Origin: Planctomycetaceae bacterium
GTDB taxonomy: Bacteria; Planctomycetota; Planctomycetia; Planctomycetales; Planctomycetaceae
Assembly (NCBI GenBank): GCA_020426325.1
Contig: JAGQQG010000037.1
Span: 1 to 54,094, forward strand
Direction of reading: 5' to 3'
Length of the DNA: 54,094 nt
The notes beneath the pieces are model-generated. The model was not told where the DNA came from. It worked only from the letters and a program-made list of their open reading frames with translations, and did not search any database. Shown in pieces: positions 53,611-54,094 of the stretch; position 1 is the stretch's first letter; each line of letters opens with the position of its first letter. The position numbers and the translations under genes are program-made.

Positions 53611-53647
53611 ATGCATGAAGGCGAAATGTAAATTTGCCTTGATGCAT
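53611..53647. other. Small hairpin upstream of the zinc-ribbon gene
   Basis: The arms atgcatgaaggc (53611-53622) and gccttgatgcat (53636-53647) pair at 11 of 12 positions around a short AT-rich loop. No T-run follows. It may be a regulatory stem upstream of the zinc-ribbon gene. Confidence 0.4.
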
Positions 53648-53697
53648 TTCACTTCGTTTCGTTTCTCAGCCCTGACTCATTGACGCTCGCACTCATT

Positions 53698-54009
53698 ATG
53701 CCTCAACGAAGCCGAATGAAGAAACGATTTCACGGTTCTGGACGTCCTGCGGGAGCGGTTGCGGCTGACTGCTCGAAGCAGGCCCAGAACAATTCCGCTT
53801 TGCTTCCGCCGACGTACTACGTCGACAAACCATTTCAGTGCATCGACTGTGGCAAAGAGGAAGTCTGGACCGCGGAACAGCAGAAGTGGTTCTATGAAGT
53901 CGCAAAAGGAGATTTGCGTGCCACAGCAGTACGGTGTCGAAAATGTCGCAACAGAATCAAGGACGAAAAAGCGGTTCAGCGGGAACAGATGCAGCGTTCA
54001 AAACAATGA
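53698..54009 (+). CDS. Zinc-ribbon protein
   Basis: The ~103-residue protein fits the probable zinc-ribbon family (zf-trcl, PF13451). The core is YYVDKPFQCIDCGKEEVWTA, then EQQKWFYEVAKG, then VRCRKCRNRIKDEK. The four Cys in two CxxC pairs bind zinc. Both ends are basic and hydrophilic. Members are small and uncharacterised; a role in nucleic-acid binding is inferred from fold. ATG 53698 or 53716 is the start. Confidence 0.85.
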   Translation: MPQRSRMKKRFHGSGRPAGAVAADCSKQAQNNSALLPPTYYVDKPFQCIDCGKEEVWTAEQQKWFYEVAKGDLRATAVRCRKCRNRIKDEKAVQREQMQRSKQ

Positions 54010-54054
54010 ATTGGTGTGAACACAGCAACGCGAAATGCACGTGTGCGCCGGTAG

Positions 54055-54094
54055 CGGGTAGCACCGGTTGTCCCAACCGGTGCCGCGTGAGCGG
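54055..54094. repeat. Second copy of the dispersed palindromic repeat (window end)
   Basis: Positions 54055-54075 match 53043-53063 exactly (21 bases, starting cgggtagcaccgg). A 9-bp perfect hairpin, gcaccggtt/aaccggtgc (54061-54083), lies inside and beyond the match. The element continues past the end of the window. Confidence 0.75.

Noticed and set aside
1..54094. tRNA or rRNA genes
   Set aside because: I saw no complete T-loop/acceptor pairs or rRNA-like stretches on reading; a covariance search could find one I missed.

Overview
This window is chromosomal DNA from a member of the Planctomycetes, most likely the order Planctomycetales. The main evidence is a pair of DUF1559 pseudopilin-like proteins ([20 protein letters not shown] followed by a C-terminal ADGS motif), DUF1080 fused to a PQQ-type sugar dehydrogenase, a reduced division/cell-wall (dcw) gene cluster, many secreted proteins of no known family, and small lipoproteins with a carboxypeptidase-regulatory-like fold. 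No rRNA, tRNA, CRISPR array or prophage was seen.

Layout. Positions 1-1630 hold an IS256-type transposase fragment abutting an IS3-family element whose orfB carries an internal amber codon. Positions 2000-5250 hold an EthD-domain protein, an OprP-type porin and an unknown secreted protein. Positions 5540-10190 are an information-processing block, rplY-pth-rpsF-ssb-rplI-dnaB, with an intrinsic terminator between pth and rpsF and no rpsR. Positions 10200-19460 carry envelope genes: a YHS-like secreted protein, SppA, a Rieske protein, an AAA ATPase beside a TPR lipoprotein, and the DUF1080/sugar dehydrogenase fusion. HisD follows (19777-21138), preceded by a 25-bp inverted repeat. Two broken genes come next (21142-22524), then an SGNH-like protein, a methyltransferase, an AlkD-like protein, RimI and a BON-like protein.

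Positions 28596-36404 are the peptidoglycan block murE-murF-mraY-ftsW-murG. It lacks murD, murC, ftsI and ftsZ. A structured, terminator-ended RNA candidate sits between murF and mraY, and a 41-residue single-pass membrane protein sits between mraY and ftsW. Positions 36581-43070 hold an epimerase, a sugar-phosphate isomerase-like protein, a KAP-like membrane NTPase, a GSYGSS-repeat secreted protein and an HTTM protein with a partner. Positions 43626-47428 hold lipoprotein-DUF1559-DUF1559-lipoprotein. The right end carries asnB with a glycosyltransferase, a macro-domain protein, a YdjY-domain protein, small membrane proteins, a zinc-ribbon protein, and two copies of a dispersed palindromic repeat.

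The most notable unexplained features are the structured RNA at 31663-31851, the several long intergenic palindromes, the short membrane protein in the place usually held by murD, and a set of genes interrupted by a single in-frame stop at a Trp or Tyr position.
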